From: PGYT01 sp963675055
GTDB taxonomy: Bacteria; Bacteroidota; Ignavibacteria; Ignavibacteriales; Melioribacteraceae
Assembly: GCA_963675055.2 (NCBI GenBank)
Contig: CAXXJE010000001.1
Span: forward strand, 62,001 to 126,000
Length of the DNA stretch: 64,000 nucleotides
Direction of reading: 5' to 3'
The position numbers and the translations under genes are program-made. This document shows, piece after piece, positions 19,071 to 28,939 of the stretch. Position 1 is the stretch's first letter. Each line of letters opens with the position of its first letter. The notes below the pieces were generated by a model, which was not told where the DNA came from, did no database searches, and saw only the letters and a program-made list of their open reading frames with translations.

Positions 19071-19752
19071 TATTCAGGAATTCTTTCCATAACTTATAAA
19101 GTTCATAAGTTGCTCTTACATCGTCAGCGCAGTATACCGCGATTTCTCTTACTTTTCCGGAATAAAATAATTCCTTCACATCCATACCGGTAATACCGTG
19201 AGTCTTAGGGGATTCAATTCCGAAAGTGCGGCAATAGAAATCAAGGTTGAATTTCCTGATTAATCCCGAGAAAGTAAACTTATCCAGTAAATCAATGTGA
19301 TCCTTGTGTTCAAACCGGTTTTTAAGGAAATTCCTGCTCGGTTTAACTTTTAATACAGCTGAACGAAGCATCAGGAATGGCAAATCAAACTGTCTGCCGT
19401 TGAAGGAGATTATCTTCTCTGCTCTCTTGATGTAAGACCAGAACAATTCCAGCATTTCCGTTTCATTCGTGGACTTGTACTTAATCTTCTTCTCACCGGC
19501 TTGACTCTCATCCTCCTCATTACAATTGTACAAAACGAGTGTGCGTTCTGTGTCAACATTAAGCAAAGCAATAGCTGCAATCTCGGAGGTGAAAGGGTAC
19601 AGACTTAGATAACGAATCGCATCGTCCTCTTTAACTCTTCTGGCTTCCGGATCTTTTTCTTTCCCTGCGTACCTGAGAAGGTATTCCTGCTGGCTTTCGG
19701 CAAGAGATTCAAAATCGACACCAACAGTTTCGATATCGAATACTATTTTCAT
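19063..19752 (-). CDS. DnaQ/PolB-like 3'-5' exonuclease
   Basis: 229 residues. The start MKIVFDIETVG is the ExoI motif (DIE), and FNGRQFDLPFL is an ExoII-like motif. The C-terminus has YCADDVRATYELYKLW, an ExoIII-like motif with the last aspartate. This matches the predicted PolB-like 3'-5' exonuclease family. It is the last gene of a long minus-strand operon starting at era. Confidence 0.85.
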   Translation of the reverse strand: MKIVFDIETVGVDFESLAESQQEYLLRYAGKEKDPEARRVKEDDAIRYLSLYPFTSEIAAIALLNVDTERTLVLYNCNEEDESQAGEKKIKYKSTNETEMLELFWSYIKRAEKIISFNGRQFDLPFLMLRSAVLKVKPSRNFLKNRFEHKDHIDLLDKFTFSGLIRKFNLDFYCRTFGIESPKTHGITGMDVKELFYSGKVREIAVYCADDVRATYELYKLWKEFLNIR

Positions 19753-19760
19753 TTTCCAAT

Positions 19761-20219
19761 TTATTTTATGATTGAAACGTTCTCTTCCAAGTTCGTTACG
19801 GCATCATAAAACTCCTTGGGGAGTGGTATTTTAGTTCTGGAATTAAAATCAATATGTACAAGCGCTCCCCTGCCCGATGCTATTACTGCGTTGTCTTTAT
19901 CCCGAACAACAAGGTGCCTGAAACCAAAACTTGTATTCTTGATAAATTCTACGCACGTAAATATCGTTAGTACATCATCGAACAATGCCGGTTCATGGTA
20001 GTCGCATTCATTATGAACCATTATAAAGAAAGAACCGTTCTCCATGAGTTCTTTAATTTTATACCTGCTTTTCAAATCCTGCAGATATTTTACCCTTGCA
20101 TCTTCAAAGTAGTTGAAATAAACGGCGTTGTTACAAATGCTCATCATGTCAACTTCATGAAACTTAACCTTTTCCGAAATAGAATGCTTGAAATTTTTAA
20201 TGTCTTCAGTATCCGCCAT
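19761..20219 (-). CDS. Acyl-CoA thioesterase, hotdog fold (4HBT)
   Basis: 152 residues. The segment VKFHEVDMMSICNNAVYFNYFEDAR matches the 4-hydroxybenzoyl-CoA thioesterase pattern (V-x-x-x-D-x-x-G-x-x-N), with Met-Ser-Ile where D-x-x-G usually has more conserved residues. It would hydrolyse acyl-CoA thioesters in the cytoplasm. It sits within the operon, 4 nt from the aldolase gene. Confidence 0.8.
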   Translation of the reverse strand: MADTEDIKNFKHSISEKVKFHEVDMMSICNNAVYFNYFEDARVKYLQDLKSRYKIKELMENGSFFIMVHNECDYHEPALFDDVLTIFTCVEFIKNTSFGFRHLVVRDKDNAVIASGRGALVHIDFNSRTKIPLPKEFYDAVTNLEENVSIIK

Positions 20220-20223
20220 TCTG

Positions 20224-21258
20224 TCAGCCGCCGAATGTTTCTTTTATTATTTGTATTGCAATTTCGATATCCTCAAATGAGACATCCATGTGAGTTACTA
20301 GTCGAACCACATCGTAACCTCCCTGACCCGCAAGTACACCTTTCTCCCTGAGTTTGGTTAGGACATCATCCACACTCATTCCTACCGGTTTGAACATTAA
20401 AATATTCGTATGAACGGATTCCAGATTAACTTCAATGTTTCCAAACTTATCCAAATACTCTGCAAGCATTTTAGCTTTCTGATGATCTTCCGATAGCCTT
20501 TCAATATTATGCTTTAGCGCATACAATCCTCCGGCCGCAATTATTCCAACCTGACGCATACCGCCGCCGATAGCTTTCCTGACCCTGAATGCTTCCGTCA
20601 TGGCATCTTTAGTTCCGGCGATAATCGAACCAATCGGCGCGCCAAGTCCCTTTGAAAGGCATACTGAAACAGTTTCAAAGTATTCCGAATACTCGGCAAT
20701 ACTGATTCCGGTTGCTACCGAAGCGTTCCAAATCCTTGCACCGTCGAGATGAGTATAAAGCCTATATTCTTCCGCAAGTTCCCGCACAGCTTTTATATTT
20801 TCAAGAGGAATTACCGTACCCCCGGCAACATTATGAGTGTTCTCAATTTCAATTACTTTCGAGCGAGGCATATAGTAAGCGCTCTCGGGACGAATAAGCG
20901 GTTTGATTTTTTCAGGAGGAATAACGCCTTTATCCCCTTCAACCAGACTGAGCTGTATCCCGCTAAGCATTGCAGGAGTACCTGATTCGTACTGAAAAAT
21001 GTGAGCCGTGCGTTCACATATTACTTCATCACTTGGATTGGTAAGAACATTAAGACAAATCTGGTTGCCCATAACACCACTAGGTACGAATAGCGCCGCT
21101 TCCTTACCAAGCAGATCAGCAGCGTACTCCTGTAATTCATTCACAGTCGGATCCTCGCCATATACATCATCTCCAACTTTTGCATCAAACATTGCACGTC
21201 TCATTGCTTCAGAAGGCTTGGTAACCGTGTCACTTCTAAGATCGATTATTTTGTTCAT
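20224..21258 (-). CDS. ltaE: Low-specificity L-threonine aldolase
   Basis: The frame runs to 21306, but that would overlap lnt; the internal ATG at 21258 gives the canonical beginning MNKIIDLRSDTVTKPSEAM, 344 residues. It is a PLP enzyme of the aminotransferase fold that splits L-threonine or L-allo-threonine to glycine and acetaldehyde. The PLP lysine lies in VCLSKGLGAPIGS. It lies 13 nt after lnt in the same operon. Confidence 0.93.
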   Translation of the reverse strand: MNKIIDLRSDTVTKPSEAMRRAMFDAKVGDDVYGEDPTVNELQEYAADLLGKEAALFVPSGVMGNQICLNVLTNPSDEVICERTAHIFQYESGTPAMLSGIQLSLVEGDKGVIPPEKIKPLIRPESAYYMPRSKVIEIENTHNVAGGTVIPLENIKAVRELAEEYRLYTHLDGARIWNASVATGISIAEYSEYFETVSVCLSKGLGAPIGSIIAGTKDAMTEAFRVRKAIGGGMRQVGIIAAGGLYALKHNIERLSEDHQKAKMLAEYLDKFGNIEVNLESVHTNILMFKPVGMSVDDVLTKLREKGVLAGQGGYDVVRLVTHMDVSFEDIEIAIQIIKETFGG

Positions 21259-21271
21259 AACACTTAAGATT

Positions 21272-22918
21272 TTATTTTGATATAAAACGTGATTTAAACT
21301 TGTCAAAAACAGTTATCAACAATAACAACATGGTGCCCGCAATAGAAATGTAAGGTATAAGTCTCGGATAAGCGCTGAAGAAAGTTTCATCGTAATTTAT
21401 TGATACATCAACCGTAAGGTAATCCCGGGTAAACATTTCAGTGTGCTTAATAATTTTTCCTGAAGGATCAATTAAACAACTTATTCCACCATTAGCCGCC
21501 CGAACAACAGAACGTCTGTTTTCGATCGCTCGCATTACTGCAATATCTTTATGCTGATAGGGTCCGCTGGAGTTCCCGTACCAGCTGTCGTTAGTTACAA
21601 CTGCAATTACTCCAGCACCACTCTGAACGAATTCAGCGCAGAAAGCAGGATAAATTGATTCTATACATATAACGCCACCGATAACTGTTCCATTGTCACC
21701 CATCTCGAATACTTTAACTCCCCTGCCTGTATTCCAGCTTGATATTCCTACATTCCATTTGAATAAATCTCCAAGTACAGGGATCGATTCAACAAGCGGG
21801 ACCTTTTCCCCAAACGGTACAAGCATTATCTTGCCATACTTTTCAACCTTCCGGCTATTCGGTGCAAAATATAATATTGAATTATAAGAAGTATACAGCG
21901 TACCGCTCCTGGACCTCTTAGCATCATCAGGAGCCTTTGTAGAGTCAAAATAAAATGTCGCGTCCGGCATCCCGGTAACAAGATAAACATTATTCGAATC
22001 GAGAAATTCGTGTATCCGCTTTACCTGACTTGAGTATCTGCCATTTAAGAGGTAGACTGGCAGTGCCGATTCAGGCCAGGCTATTACCTTCGCATTCTCA
22101 TCAACAGCTTGTTTAGAAAGGTCCAGATACAGATCAAGCTGATCATCCAGACTCCCTGCTTCCCACTTCTTCCAGGGATTAATGTTCGGCTGGATCAGTC
22201 CGAACCGGACTGAATTTTCAGAACCATAGTCCGCAGAAGATTTTATAAATCCATAGACCAGCGGGACAATTATAAAAAGAAGCACTCCTGCAGCAAATCC
22301 GAAATGAATATTCTTTCTGCTTAGGTACTCCTGCCAGCTTTTATATATCATTATATTTAGATAAACTATTAGTAGTGAGATTCCATAAGCACCGATTATA
22401 TCTGCTATTTGAATAAACACTCTGAAGGTTGTTAGGCTATTGCCAAGCATAAGCCAGGGAAACCTAAAATCCGTAACCGAATAAATGTATTCGTAGAAAC
22501 CCCAAAAGACAGGCAATGCGAATAAAGCCACAGTTTTTCCGAATCTTTTTTTTGCAAAGTAGTAAAGTGTTGACGGAATAAGAAACAGCAGAGGATTAAA
22601 GAACATCAATGTAGTCCCTGCTATAAGCAGGTATGAATCGGCATCTTTTGTCCAGCTCCCGACCCAGTATAAAGTTATCAGGTTAAAGAAAAAGAAAGTG
22701 AAGTAGGTGAACCGATTTATCTCTGCAAGTCCGTCTCTTTCTTCAAGTACATACAAATAAGGGATAAGTCCAAAGAAAGCCAGGTATGGAAGCGGGATTG
22801 GCGGGAAACTCAACCCCATAAGAATACCGCTTAACAGTCCAAGCAGTAGATGTTTTTTACGAACTTTTTTTTCTTCAGGCGTGAGTAAACTTCTGTATTT
22901 ATTAAAATATTTTTTCAC
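21272..22918 (-). CDS. lnt: Apolipoprotein N-acyltransferase
   Basis: 548 residues. About seven membrane helices in the first 230 residues are followed by a nitrilase-type domain with the Glu (WPESALP), Lys (GKIMLVPFGE) and Cys (GGVICIES) triad. It adds the third acyl chain to lipoproteins at the inner membrane, which fits the many lipoproteins in the window. It overlaps the dedA-family gene by 4 nt. Confidence 0.95.
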   Translation of the reverse strand: MKKYFNKYRSLLTPEEKKVRKKHLLLGLLSGILMGLSFPPIPLPYLAFFGLIPYLYVLEERDGLAEINRFTYFTFFFFNLITLYWVGSWTKDADSYLLIAGTTLMFFNPLLFLIPSTLYYFAKKRFGKTVALFALPVFWGFYEYIYSVTDFRFPWLMLGNSLTTFRVFIQIADIIGAYGISLLIVYLNIMIYKSWQEYLSRKNIHFGFAAGVLLFIIVPLVYGFIKSSADYGSENSVRFGLIQPNINPWKKWEAGSLDDQLDLYLDLSKQAVDENAKVIAWPESALPVYLLNGRYSSQVKRIHEFLDSNNVYLVTGMPDATFYFDSTKAPDDAKRSRSGTLYTSYNSILYFAPNSRKVEKYGKIMLVPFGEKVPLVESIPVLGDLFKWNVGISSWNTGRGVKVFEMGDNGTVIGGVICIESIYPAFCAEFVQSGAGVIAVVTNDSWYGNSSGPYQHKDIAVMRAIENRRSVVRAANGGISCLIDPSGKIIKHTEMFTRDYLTVDVSINYDETFFSAYPRLIPYISIAGTMLLLLITVFDKFKSRFISK

Positions 22919-23526
22919 TTCCCTGCTCTTCTTGTTTTCAGGAAATACTTTACCGCAAAAAACAATACAACCAGGATGGTTAAAACAATGATAATTTTTG
23001 AATAAGTAGACAAGTAATAATCAATCAGTTCAACATTGTTTCCCAATTCCATTCCGAGATAAATAATAATTGCATTCCATAAGAAGGCGCTGATTGATGC
23101 ATACAGAAATGTTTTAAGCAGGTCCAGTTCGTACATCCCGGCAAAGAAACTTATAACGGAACGTGTACCGGGCAGAAAACGGTTTGCCAGAATAAGCTCG
23201 TACCCATACTTACTAAACCAGATATCAGTTTTGCTAATTTCATCATCGGTTATAAATTTTATTTTTCCCGACTTAACAACTTTATCACCGAACAGTTTTC
23301 CAACGTAGTACATCAGGATAAATCCCAGCGCACTGCCGATACTTGTGATAAACAAAACGGGGACATACCCCATTGTTGTTGATGCGATAAGTGAAGCGCC
23401 TATAATAACTATAACATCACTTGGTGAAGGCGGGAAAACATTTTCTATGAAAGCGAAAAGGAAGAGTATAATATAAAGCCAGAAAATATCAACCGAACCC
23501 ATGTATAGAAGAATTTGTTCGAGCAT
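22915..23526 (-). CDS. DedA family membrane protein
   Basis: 203 residues. It has the SNARE-associated/DedA (VTT) domain with the conserved segment FLPGTRSVISFFAGM and an N-terminal FAFIENVFPPSPSDVI. Members are thought to flip or transport lipids in the inner membrane. It overlaps ispF by 1 nt and lnt by 4 nt. Confidence 0.92.
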   Translation of the reverse strand: MLEQILLYMGSVDIFWLYIILFLFAFIENVFPPSPSDVIVIIGASLIASTTMGYVPVLFITSIGSALGFILMYYVGKLFGDKVVKSGKIKFITDDEISKTDIWFSKYGYELILANRFLPGTRSVISFFAGMYELDLLKTFLYASISAFLWNAIIIYLGMELGNNVELIDYYLSTYSKIIIVLTILVVLFFAVKYFLKTRRAGK

Positions 23527-24017
23527 TATTCCTCGATTTTATTAATTAGTACTGTTGCAAATGCTTTAACGCCTTCCTCCTGCCCTACAAATCCCATCCT
23601 TTCGGAGGTGGTTGCTTTAACGGATACCTGATCGATGGAGCATTCCAGAATCCGGGCAATAGACTTGATTATATTCTCAATGTGAGGAGCAATTTTCGGT
23701 TTCTCAATTACAATTGTAGAATCAACATTACCGAGTTCGTAGCCCTGCTCTCTTACAAGTTTATAGCTGTCTCGCAACAGTATTTTACTATCAATATTCT
23801 TATAAGCCGGATCTGTATCCGGAAAATGCTTGCCGATATCCCCAAGTGCGAGCGCGCCTAAAAGTGCATCACAGATAGCGTGCAGCAGTACATCCGCGTC
23901 CGAGTGTCCCTTTAATCCTTTATCGTAAGGTATTTTTATTCCGCCGAGCATAAGCGGGCGGTTGAATTCGAATTGATGGACATCATATCCGAACCCTGTT
24001 CTGAATTGTTGTTTCAA
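23526..24017 (-). CDS. ispF: 2-C-methyl-D-erythritol 2,4-cyclodiphosphate synthase
   Basis: 163 residues, the usual length. Metal-binding GYDVHQF and HSDADVLLHA motifs are present, as is the C-terminal KATTSERMGFVGQEEGV. It catalyses the fifth step of the MEP isoprenoid pathway. It overlaps both operon neighbours by 1-4 nt. Confidence 0.97.
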   Translation of the reverse strand: MKQQFRTGFGYDVHQFEFNRPLMLGGIKIPYDKGLKGHSDADVLLHAICDALLGALALGDIGKHFPDTDPAYKNIDSKILLRDSYKLVREQGYELGNVDSTIVIEKPKIAPHIENIIKSIARILECSIDQVSVKATTSERMGFVGQEEGVKAFATVLINKIEE

Positions 24018-24298
24018 TGTCTTATCTCAAATCTTGTGAATTCATTCTTACATGCGGCCCATTTCACCGATGCACTTCTTACATGTGCATGCATGGGACC
24101 GACTTTCAATCTGTTGAAAAAGTCTTCAAGTTTATATTTCTCCCCTTCGGCAACTGTGTAAACCTCGCCTGAATAAAGGTTCTTCACAAATCCTTTCAGT
24201 CCTGTTTCTTCAGCCTGCCTGAGAACAAAATATCTGAATCCGACTCCCTGAACGAGTCCGGTCACAACTATCTCAGCTCTTGCAAAGTTCTTACTCAT
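24014..24298 (-). CDS. acyP: Acylphosphatase
   Basis: 94 residues with the acylphosphatase motif GLVQGVGFRYFV (phosphate-binding loop with its Arg) and GFVKNLYSGEV (catalytic Asn). It hydrolyses acyl phosphates such as acetyl phosphate or 1,3-bisphosphoglycerate. It is coupled by 4-8 nt overlaps to ispF and the EamA gene. Confidence 0.95.
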   Translation of the reverse strand: MSKNFARAEIVVTGLVQGVGFRYFVLRQAEETGLKGFVKNLYSGEVYTVAEGEKYKLEDFFNRLKVGPMHAHVRSASVKWAACKNEFTRFEIRH

Positions 24299-25217
24299 TT
24301 TTCTTCAGGAAATTATCAAGTATTTCTGAAATGATTAACCCGGTGAATATTAATGCGGCACCGATATAACCCAAATTAGTTATTTTTTCATTTAATAAAA
24401 AGAAAGCGAAAATAGCTGCAAATACCGGTTCAAACGAGAATATAATGCTTGCCTTTGTCGGTGATATGAGTTTCTGATACTTCGTCTGTACTGTCGTAGT
24501 AAAAAGAGTTGTAAAAAGGGATGTATATAGAAGTCCGAATATTAAAACGAAAGTAAAATCAATCCGGGTTGGTTCAAGACCCGACCAGTCAGCACCGAGC
24601 GAGAATATATGAGCCATAACTGCCATAGTATAGATTTGCAAAATAACCAGCAGCCAGAACTCGTACCTTTTTGTGAACACATCCAGATAAATTATATAAA
24701 GAGCGAAAAACACCGCACATAGCAGGGTCATGAAATCGCCGAAGTTAAAATTCCTGCCGAACTCACTGAATATGGCGAATACCGATTCACCTCCGCTGGA
24801 CAGGAGAAGTATACCGATAAAAACAACAACCACACCCACAATAGAGCCTGTTGTCGGGCGTTTGCGCTCAATCATAGTCTGAAGAAACGGAACCATTACA
24901 ACTGCCGAACCAGTGAGGAAACCGGATTTAGTAGCTGAAGTAAATTTGAGTCCGATAGTCTGGGTAGCGAATCCGGCAAATAAGAGTAATCCGATTACCA
25001 AACCTGCCCGAACAACTTCTCTCGTGAATTGCTTTCGGTATTTATAGATCAAAGGAAGCAGCAGGATAGCCGCCATTGAAAATCGAAGAGCTATGAACAA
25101 CATTGAGGAAACATCATCCAGCGCTTCCTTAATAATTGCAAAGGTGCCTCCCCATAACAGAGTAACGAGAAGCATGGCTGCTTCGCCGAAATAATTTCCC
25201 TTTACAATTTTATTCAT
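24291..25217 (-). CDS. EamA/DMT family transporter
   Basis: 308 residues with ten hydrophobic helices in two repeated EamA units. The second unit carries the typical SPTKASIIFSFEPVFAAIFA. An inner-membrane exporter of unknown substrate, often amino acids or metabolites. It overlaps the era and acyP genes. Confidence 0.92.
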   Translation of the reverse strand: MNKIVKGNYFGEAAMLLVTLLWGGTFAIIKEALDDVSSMLFIALRFSMAAILLLPLIYKYRKQFTREVVRAGLVIGLLLFAGFATQTIGLKFTSATKSGFLTGSAVVMVPFLQTMIERKRPTTGSIVGVVVVFIGILLLSSGGESVFAIFSEFGRNFNFGDFMTLLCAVFFALYIIYLDVFTKRYEFWLLVILQIYTMAVMAHIFSLGADWSGLEPTRIDFTFVLIFGLLYTSLFTTLFTTTVQTKYQKLISPTKASIIFSFEPVFAAIFAFFLLNEKITNLGYIGAALIFTGLIISEILDNFLKKNE

Positions 25218-26124
25218 TATCCGTGTTGTATCCGAACGACTTCAGTATATTAGGGTTGCTTCGCCACTTGCTCCTCACCTTAACTCGAAGTTCCAGAAAA
25301 ACCGATCGTCCCAGAAACTCCTCGATCGCTTCCCTGGCAATCTGTCCCAGTTTCTTAATGGATTCCCCTTTCTTTCCGATTATAATAGGCTTCTGCGATT
25401 CCCTTTCAACAACTATTACAGCAGAAATATAATCCTTCCGGTTTTCCTGTTCTTTGAACTCTTCGATTAATACTTCGGTACTGAACGGAATTTCCTCTTT
25501 ATACTTTTCAAAAACCTTTTCACGGATTATTTCTGTTACAAAAAATCGTTCATCGGCATCCGAAAGCTGGTCATCCGGGTAGTATTTTGGTCCTTCCGGC
25601 AGAAGCTCTTTGATGTTGGCAACAACTGATTCCGTATTAAACTTATTAAGCGCGGAAATGGGAATAACCGAGTTGAATACTTTCATGTCCGAAAGTTTTT
25701 CGACGACCTTGTTTAATTCATACTCGTTTGACTTATCTATCTTGTTGATCACAGCAAGCTTTGACAGGTCCTTGTTTTCAAGAACTATTCTAACTGATTC
25801 ACTCTCCATCACATCCGATACTTCATCGCTCGTAATATCGATCATAACAACAACAATATCCGCATCAAGAATGGATGTTTTAATATACTCGGCAAGTTTT
25901 TCCTGAAGCAGGTATTTAGGTTTCAGTATTCCGGGCGTATCAAGAAAAATTATCTGGCACTCTTCTTCAGAGAGAATTCCCAGCACCCTCTTCCGGGTAG
26001 TCTGCGGTTTATTTGTAATAATCGACAGTTTTTCACCGAGCATGGCGTTCATCAAAGTTGATTTGCCTACGTTCGGTTTACCTATGATAGCTACGTAACC
26101 GGATTTAGTTTTCATTCCAGCCAA
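25210..26124 (-). CDS. era: GTPase Era
   Basis: 304 residues. G1 GKPNVGKST lies near residue 16, G3 DTPG near 60, G4 NKID near 125. The C-terminal KH domain reads KPIIIGKKGESIKKLG. It is required for 16S rRNA maturation and 30S assembly. It appears to be the first gene of a nine-gene minus-strand operon running to 19063. The second Met (26115, MKTKSGYV) is an equally plausible start. Confidence 0.96.
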   Translation of the reverse strand: MAGMKTKSGYVAIIGKPNVGKSTLMNAMLGEKLSIITNKPQTTRKRVLGILSEEECQIIFLDTPGILKPKYLLQEKLAEYIKTSILDADIVVVMIDITSDEVSDVMESESVRIVLENKDLSKLAVINKIDKSNEYELNKVVEKLSDMKVFNSVIPISALNKFNTESVVANIKELLPEGPKYYPDDQLSDADERFFVTEIIREKVFEKYKEEIPFSTEVLIEEFKEQENRKDYISAVIVVERESQKPIIIGKKGESIKKLGQIAREAIEEFLGRSVFLELRVKVRSKWRSNPNILKSFGYNTDNE

Positions 26125-26200
26125 ATTATTGTTAAAGGATTCACAAATATATGATTACCTGAGAATAGATGCGGGAGTTTGGAAATTTTACGCGGATTAT

Positions 26201-26731
26201 TTATTGAGTTATTGAATTCAGCTTCTTCCTGAACTCCTTGTGCGATTCGAAAAGATAGTAAAGTGAAAGCATAATTACAAGAATAACAACGGAAACCAGA
26301 AGCATAATGTCAACGCTTGCAACATAAGACGAAAACTTTTCGAAGAAATTATTCACAAATGTATTTACTGCATTAACTGTGTTTTCTGCTTCTATATATT
26401 CCCTGCCGCTTCCCGAAAAATATGTAAAAAAGAATACGATCATTCCGATAAGTGATACTGAAAACAATCCGACCATGCCATGAAGGAAATAACTTTTAGG
26501 AAGATTTCCTGAAATTGAGCCGCTAATTTTTTCCCAAATTTTCTCAGTTGTATTTTCAGGAGCCGGAATGGTTTCCATCTCGCGGAGATGACTGTCGACC
26601 GCTTTAAGACCTTTCAGTTTATTTAAGACTCCCTCATCACCTGAAATCACACTTTCAAGTTCTTCAATAGCACGACTGTCAAGATTGCCGTCAATGTATT
26701 CGTTTAGCAGATTATCAATATTCTCTTTCAT
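26201..26731 (-). CDS. Putative anti-sigma factor
   Basis: 176 residues. An N-terminal cytosolic helical region (LLNEYIDGNLDSRAIEELES) resembles anti-sigma zinc-finger domains but lacks the HxxxCxxC zinc ligands. Two membrane helices follow near residues 85-105 and 140-165. Its start overlaps the end of the sigma gene by 4 nt, the usual arrangement for a sigma factor and its membrane inhibitor. Confidence 0.75.
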   Translation of the reverse strand: MKENIDNLLNEYIDGNLDSRAIEELESVISGDEGVLNKLKGLKAVDSHLREMETIPAPENTTEKIWEKISGSISGNLPKSYFLHGMVGLFSVSLIGMIVFFFTYFSGSGREYIEAENTVNAVNTFVNNFFEKFSSYVASVDIMLLVSVVILVIMLSLYYLFESHKEFRKKLNSITQ

Positions 26732-27303
26732 ATCATTTCCTCATGATATTTGTGCTTAATAAGCATATCCCTTAAAGCGTTGCGGGATCTGTGAAGTAGT
26801 ACCTTAGTATTAACAAGAGATAACTCCAGCACCTGGCTGATTTCATTCAGCGATAAATCGTCAATATAAAACAGTATAATTATTAACGCGTTCCTGGGGG
26901 GTAATTTATCTATTAAATTTATTAAATACTCTCTGGCATCTTTTGACACCGAATAAATTTCATCATCGTCTTCGCTGAGGTCAAAATGATCCTCGAGTGA
27001 AGTCATCTCCTTTTCAGTCTGCCTTTTTTTATTTGCAATAATAGTCAGAGCTGTATTGTAAGTAATCCTGTAAAACCAGGTTGAAAATTTCGATTCATAC
27101 CTGAATCCCGGAAGTGAATTATAGACTTTCATGAAACAATCCATTAAGGCTTCTTCCGCATCCATCTCATTGCGAAGCATTCTTTTCAGAAGAGTATAAG
27201 CTCGATCCTTATACATATCGATAAGAAGGCTGAAATCAGACTGGTTGCCCCGCTTAACCGACTCAATAATTTCAAACTCCGATAAATGCTTCATTCCGGT
27301 CAT
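26728..27303 (-). CDS. ECF-type RNA polymerase sigma factor
   Basis: 191 residues. Region 2 (DMYKDRAYTLLKRM...FMKVYNSLPGFRYESKFSTWFYRITYNTAL) and region 4 (LPPRNALIIILFYIDDLSLNEISQVL) are both clear. It is coupled by overlap to the putative membrane anti-sigma gene, so it probably responds to an envelope signal. The divergent region 27304-27465 contains several TGTAACC words that might be its own promoter elements, though I cannot show this. Confidence 0.93.
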   Translation of the reverse strand: MTGMKHLSEFEIIESVKRGNQSDFSLLIDMYKDRAYTLLKRMLRNEMDAEEALMDCFMKVYNSLPGFRYESKFSTWFYRITYNTALTIIANKKRQTEKEMTSLEDHFDLSEDDDEIYSVSKDAREYLINLIDKLPPRNALIIILFYIDDLSLNEISQVLELSLVNTKVLLHRSRNALRDMLIKHKYHEEMI

Positions 27304-27501
27304 AATTTAATATAAAATCACTTATTCTGTACTTATGACAGATAAAATAGCCACCAGGTTACACACAAAAAAATATTTATTCAGTTGTAACCTTTTTGCA
27401 GTTGTACATTGTCCAACGTTCTGAAAAAATTAAACTTGACCGGGTTGTAACCTTGAAAAAAGAAATTGAGTCATAATTATAGAAAAATCAGGAGATATAT
27501 T

Positions 27502-27894
27502 ATGGAAAATCAAGTACCGATAATTGTGTTTTTATCAGTTGTAGTACCGATGTTTATTGTCGGATTTGTTATAGCAATATGGCTGTATTTAAGATCAAGA
27601 GAAAAGCAGGCATTAATAAGTCAGGGAGTACCGCCTGAACAAATAGCAGAATTGTGGAAAAAGAATACGAAGAGTAATCCTTACCTAATGCTTAAAATCG
27701 GTGTAATCGTAGCATTTTTTGGATTTGCATTACTTGTAGGAAACGTTATGGATGACTGGTTCGGAATGGGCGACGGTGTTCCGGTATTCATGGCATTCAT
27801 GTTTATTGGAATCGGGATTATTGCTGCATCACTAATCGGTAAAAAACTCGAGGAACGTGACGAGGAAAGAGAAAAAAGAAGGAATCAGGAATAA
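27502..27894 (+). CDS. Small DUF6249-like membrane protein
   Basis: The frame opens at 27466, but ATG 27502 follows AGGAG and gives 130 residues beginning MENQVPIIVFLS. It has one N-terminal and two central membrane helices, a short cytosolic loop with QGVPPEQIAELW, and a charged C-terminus. The pattern fits the DUF6249 family, often found next to ECF sigma genes. Divergent from the sigma operon and perhaps controlled by it. Confidence 0.7.
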   Translation: MENQVPIIVFLSVVVPMFIVGFVIAIWLYLRSREKQALISQGVPPEQIAELWKKNTKSNPYLMLKIGVIVAFFGFALLVGNVMDDWFGMGDGVPVFMAFMFIGIGIIAASLIGKKLEERDEEREKRRNQE

Positions 27895-27933
27895 ATTGGT
27901 AAGAAAAAAAAACTAAGTTCCTCAGGTTAAAAT

Positions 27934-27963
27934 AAACTAAGTTCCTCAAAGGAACTTAGTTTA
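27934..27963. terminator. Bidirectional terminator
   Basis: 12-bp perfect stem AAACTAAGTTCC / GGAACTTAGTTT, loop about 5 bases, between the convergent DUF6249 and trxB genes. A partial copy of the left arm precedes it at 27909-27923. Confidence 0.9.
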
Positions 27964-27974
27964 TATTAACAAGT

Positions 27975-28925
27975 CTATTCAATACCCTGTTCTTCAAGAT
28001 ATCTTTGTGCGTCAATAGCAGCCATACAACCAGAACCGGCAGCAGTAACAGCCTGTCTGTAAGATTGATCAGCAACATCACCCGCAGCAAAAACACCTTC
28101 AATATTTGTCTTTGTCGTACCGGCCTGTACTTTCAGGTAGCCATTCTCAAATAAATCTAACTGACCTTTGAACAAGTCGGTATTCGGCTTATGCCCGATG
28201 GCAATAAAGATACCGTCAGCTTCAATTTCTTTTGTGGAACCGTCAACAGTATTCTCGAGTATAGCGCCTGTTACGAACTTCTTGCCATCCTCTTCCTTAC
28301 CGACAACTTCCTTGATAACCGCGTTGAGTTCGAATTTCACTTTCTGATTCTTCTCTGCTCTTTCCAGCATAACCGGTGAAGCTCTGAATCCTTCGCGCCT
28401 GTGGATTACCGTAACCTCGCTGGCGAACTTAGTAAGGTAAGTAGCTTCTTCCATTGCCGTATCGCCGCCGCCGACAACAAGAACTTTCTGATCGCGGAAG
28501 AAAAATCCGTCGCAGGTAGCGCAGGCTGAAACGCCGTAACCCATATAATGCGATTCACTCGGCATGTTCAGCAATCTTGCGGAAGCGCCTGTAGATACGA
28601 TAACCGAATCGGCTGTATAAACTTCATCTCCCGATTTAAGCACAAAAGGACGCTTCGAGAAATCAACTTCCGTAATTTCTTTGTAAACTGATTTAGCTCC
28701 GAATTTGTGAGCCTGTTTACGCATAACGTCCATTAATTCCGGACCCATAATTCCTGCTTCAAATCCCGGATAGTTTTCAACATCTGTCGTAATTGTCAAC
28801 TGTCCGCCCGGCTGCATACCTTCGAAAATAACAGGATCCAGATTTGCTCTGGCCGTATATAACCCTGCCGTAAATCCCGCCGGACCGGATCCGATAATAA
28901 TCACCTTATGATGATTGTCTGCCAT
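27975..28925 (-). CDS. trxB: Thioredoxin-disulfide reductase
   Basis: 316 residues. FAD-binding GSGPAGFTAGLY near residue 13, redox pair CATC at 135-138, and NADPH-binding GGGDTAMEEA. It reduces thioredoxin with NADPH in the cytoplasm. Confidence 0.97.
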   Translation of the reverse strand: MADNHHKVIIIGSGPAGFTAGLYTARANLDPVIFEGMQPGGQLTITTDVENYPGFEAGIMGPELMDVMRKQAHKFGAKSVYKEITEVDFSKRPFVLKSGDEVYTADSVIVSTGASARLLNMPSESHYMGYGVSACATCDGFFFRDQKVLVVGGGDTAMEEATYLTKFASEVTVIHRREGFRASPVMLERAEKNQKVKFELNAVIKEVVGKEEDGKKFVTGAILENTVDGSTKEIEADGIFIAIGHKPNTDLFKGQLDLFENGYLKVQAGTTKTNIEGVFAAGDVADQSYRQAVTAAGSGCMAAIDAQRYLEEQGIE

Positions 28926-28939
28926 AATAAACTCCGTGT

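Noticed and set aside
27304..27501. Repeated TGTAACC words upstream of the sigma gene as an operator
   Set aside because: Suggestive, but the spacing is irregular and I cannot show a defined -35/-10 pattern.
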